DNA of 15,294 nt from Chlamydiota bacterium (GTDB lineage Bacteria > Chlamydiota > Chlamydiia > Chlamydiales > Rhabdochlamydiaceae): assembly GCA_011065225.1 (NCBI GenBank), contig JAAKFC010000017.1, positions 1 to 15,294 on the forward strand, written 5' to 3'. The notes under the pieces are model-generated. The model searched no databases. It saw only the letters and a program-made list of their open reading frames with translations, and was not told where the DNA came from. Below, one piece after another: positions 14,018-15,294 of the stretch (the stretch's first letter is position 1; every line of letters begins with the position of its first letter). Position numbers and translations under genes: made by a program.

Positions 14018-15294
14018 TTGCAGAAGTTTGACATTTTAGACCCCAATCTCGATATCTTTCAGAGCCGTTTTTTGGAAGCATCAGCTGGAACAGGCAAAAC
14101 TTTTGCCATTGAACATCTCGTGGTGCGACTCCTAAAGGAAGGCAAAGAGCCCATGGCTTTGCCAGAGATTCTAGCTGTTACCTTCACTCGAGAAGCAGCG
14201 CGTGAAATGAAAGATAGGATCCGAGCAAAACTCGAAGGTCCGATAGAAGATGAGATCCAAGTTTTTACCATCCACGGCTTTTGCCATCAGATGCTTTCAG
14301 AATTTGCTTTTGAAGCAAAAGCGCCTGTCAAGATGACAAGTCCCGACAAGCCTGATCATTTAGCTGAAATGCGGCAGGTTGTGGAAGATTTTTTTCGCAC
14401 AGGGAGCAAAGAGTTTTCTGGCGATGTGACTGCTCTTCTAAAAAAGATGCGCTATAACATCGATCGTCTGATTGCACGCATTATCGATGCAATGGAAAAA
14501 TGCGAAAATCCAAAGCCCTACACTTTGCCCGATCTTCCGGTAAAAACATTTGAAGAGCTCTGGGAGGACTTCCAAACGCTTGCCCCACGCTACAAGCGAA
14601 TGAAATTTGAAAAGCACAAACCCCAAGTGGAAAAGTTTGCCCGTTATTTAGAGCACAAAGATCCGGCGATTCTCTCAGAGGAAAAAATTTGGTTTTTTGA
14701 AAAACTCAAAGAAGAAAGCGGTTTTTTCCATACCTTGCAAACGAAACTCATTCCTCCCTTGCAAGTTGTACGCGACACGGATGAAATGATCCGAAGGATT
14801 GCCAAAGAGTGCCGAGAAAGATGGAATGTGAAAGCTACGCGAGGCGATCATTCCACCTTTGATGACCTCTTGCGCAAGATGAGAAAAGCGCTAGAAATTC
14901 CGGCCTTTTTGGAAAAAGTGCGCGCAAAATACAAAGCAGTCATCGTTGATGAATTTCAGGATACCGACCCCATCCAATGGCAAATTTTCGAAAAACTTTT
15001 CTTGCCCGCTCATTTGCTCTATCTCGTAGGCGATCCCAAGCAATCGATCTATAGTTTTCGAAGTGCTGACATTTATACCTATATGCAAGCAGCTAGTGCA
15101 CTCGGCATTGAAAATAAAGCATTTCTCGATACCAATTTTCGCAGTAGCCCCCAGCTAGTAGAAGCTCTCAATGTCCTCTTTACGAAAGATCCCGAGTGGA
15201 TTGCTTTGCCTTCTCTTCCAGGCGCTCTTTCCTATCATCCTGTGCATGCTGGAAGAGAGGAAAACAAACTCAATGAAGAACCCATCACCTATTT
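14018..15294 (+). CDS. recB: Exodeoxyribonuclease V beta subunit RecB, 3' end outside window
   Basis: The frame is open for 425 codons to the right edge. RecB is the 3'-to-5' UvrD/PcrA-type (SF1A) helicase and nuclease subunit of RecBCD, acting at double-strand breaks. Visible motifs are Walker A EASAGTGKTF (about residues 20-29), LAVTFTREAAREMKDRI (motif Ia), VFTIHGFCHQML, TFDDLLRKMR, Walker B VDEFQDTDPIQW (about 310-321), and VGDPKQSIYSFRSAD (motif III region), followed by LDTNFRSSPQLVEAL. The C-terminal nuclease domain lies beyond the window. TTG at 14018 is chosen because GGGA (14007-14010) lies 7 nt before it and RecB proteins normally begin shortly before the FDxxxP segment. However, the same frame is open back through palindromic element B to 13859, so an earlier GTG or TTG start cannot be excluded. 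Confidence 0.88.
   Translation, partial: MQKFDILDPNLDIFQSRFLEASAGTGKTFAIEHLVVRLLKEGKEPMALPEILAVTFTREAAREMKDRIRAKLEGPIEDEIQVFTIHGFCHQMLSEFAFEAKAPVKMTSPDKPDHLAEMRQVVEDFFRTGSKEFSGDVTALLKKMRYNIDRLIARIIDAMEKCENPKPYTLPDLPVKTFEELWEDFQTLAPRYKRMKFEKHKPQVEKFARYLEHKDPAILSEEKIWFFEKLKEESGFFHTLQTKLIPPLQVVRDTDEMIRRIAKECRERWNVKATRGDHSTFDDLLRKMRKALEIPAFLEKVRAKYKAVIVDEFQDTDPIQWQIFEKLFLPAHLLYLVGDPKQSIYSFRSADIYTYMQAASALGIENKAFLDTNFRSSPQLVEALNVLFTKDPEWIALPSLPGALSYHPVHAGREENKLNEEPITY

Noticed and set aside
1..15294. tRNA or rRNA genes
   Set aside because: No cloverleaf-like arms with a conserved GTTCRANYC-type loop and no rRNA-like conserved blocks were noticed on either strand by eye.

Overview
The window most resembles the chromosome of a chlamydia-like bacterium (phylum Chlamydiota, probably an environmental lineage such as the Simkania/Waddlia/Parachlamydia group). 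The main reason is gene order: an LplT/YgeD-type transporter diverges from recC, and recB follows recC. From memory this matches the CT641-CT640-CT639 neighbourhood of Chlamydia trachomatis. The moderate-to-low GC content and a signal-peptide-bearing outer-membrane barrel protein also fit. The assignment is inferred from sequence alone.

Layout, left to right. (1) 2-1459 (+): the 3' part of an unrecognised protein gene cut by the window edge. (2) 1460-1669: a regulatory-looking gap with two identical 24-bp repeats, each holding a perfect 20-bp palindrome, then a long hairpin. (3) 1670-2938 (+): a putative outer-membrane beta-barrel (porin-like) protein. (4) 2978-9150 (-): an Rhs polymorphic-toxin locus. 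It contains a 1678-residue Rhs/YD-repeat protein with a C-terminal toxin tip, a translationally coupled putative immunity gene, a displaced second toxin tip with no start codon, a second putative immunity gene, and a decayed fragment of Rhs core. (5) 9370-11097 (-): an LplT-like MFS protein with a 142-residue cytosolic tail. (6) 11106-15294 (+): recC, then recB, which runs off the right edge. These are subunits of the RecBCD-type helicase-nuclease.

The most unusual feature is a pair of related imperfect palindromes of about 161-165 bp. One lies between lplT and rhs (9149-9313) and one between recC and recB (13857-14017). In the sense of the downstream gene they align to each other along their length. 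Each carries a 52-codon ORF that begins M-[N/S]-L-S after a strong Shine-Dalgarno sequence, ends Gly-TAG, and stops exactly 4 nt before the next gene's start codon. The two peptides align without gaps with 17/52 identities by my count. The right arm of each palindrome supplies the ribosome-binding sequence (GGATAG) of the downstream gene, so arm pairing in the mRNA would hide that site. This looks like a mobile palindromic repeat family, loosely analogous to Rickettsia palindromic elements, that may impose translational coupling on its downstream gene. A weaker possible third relative precedes the porin gene.
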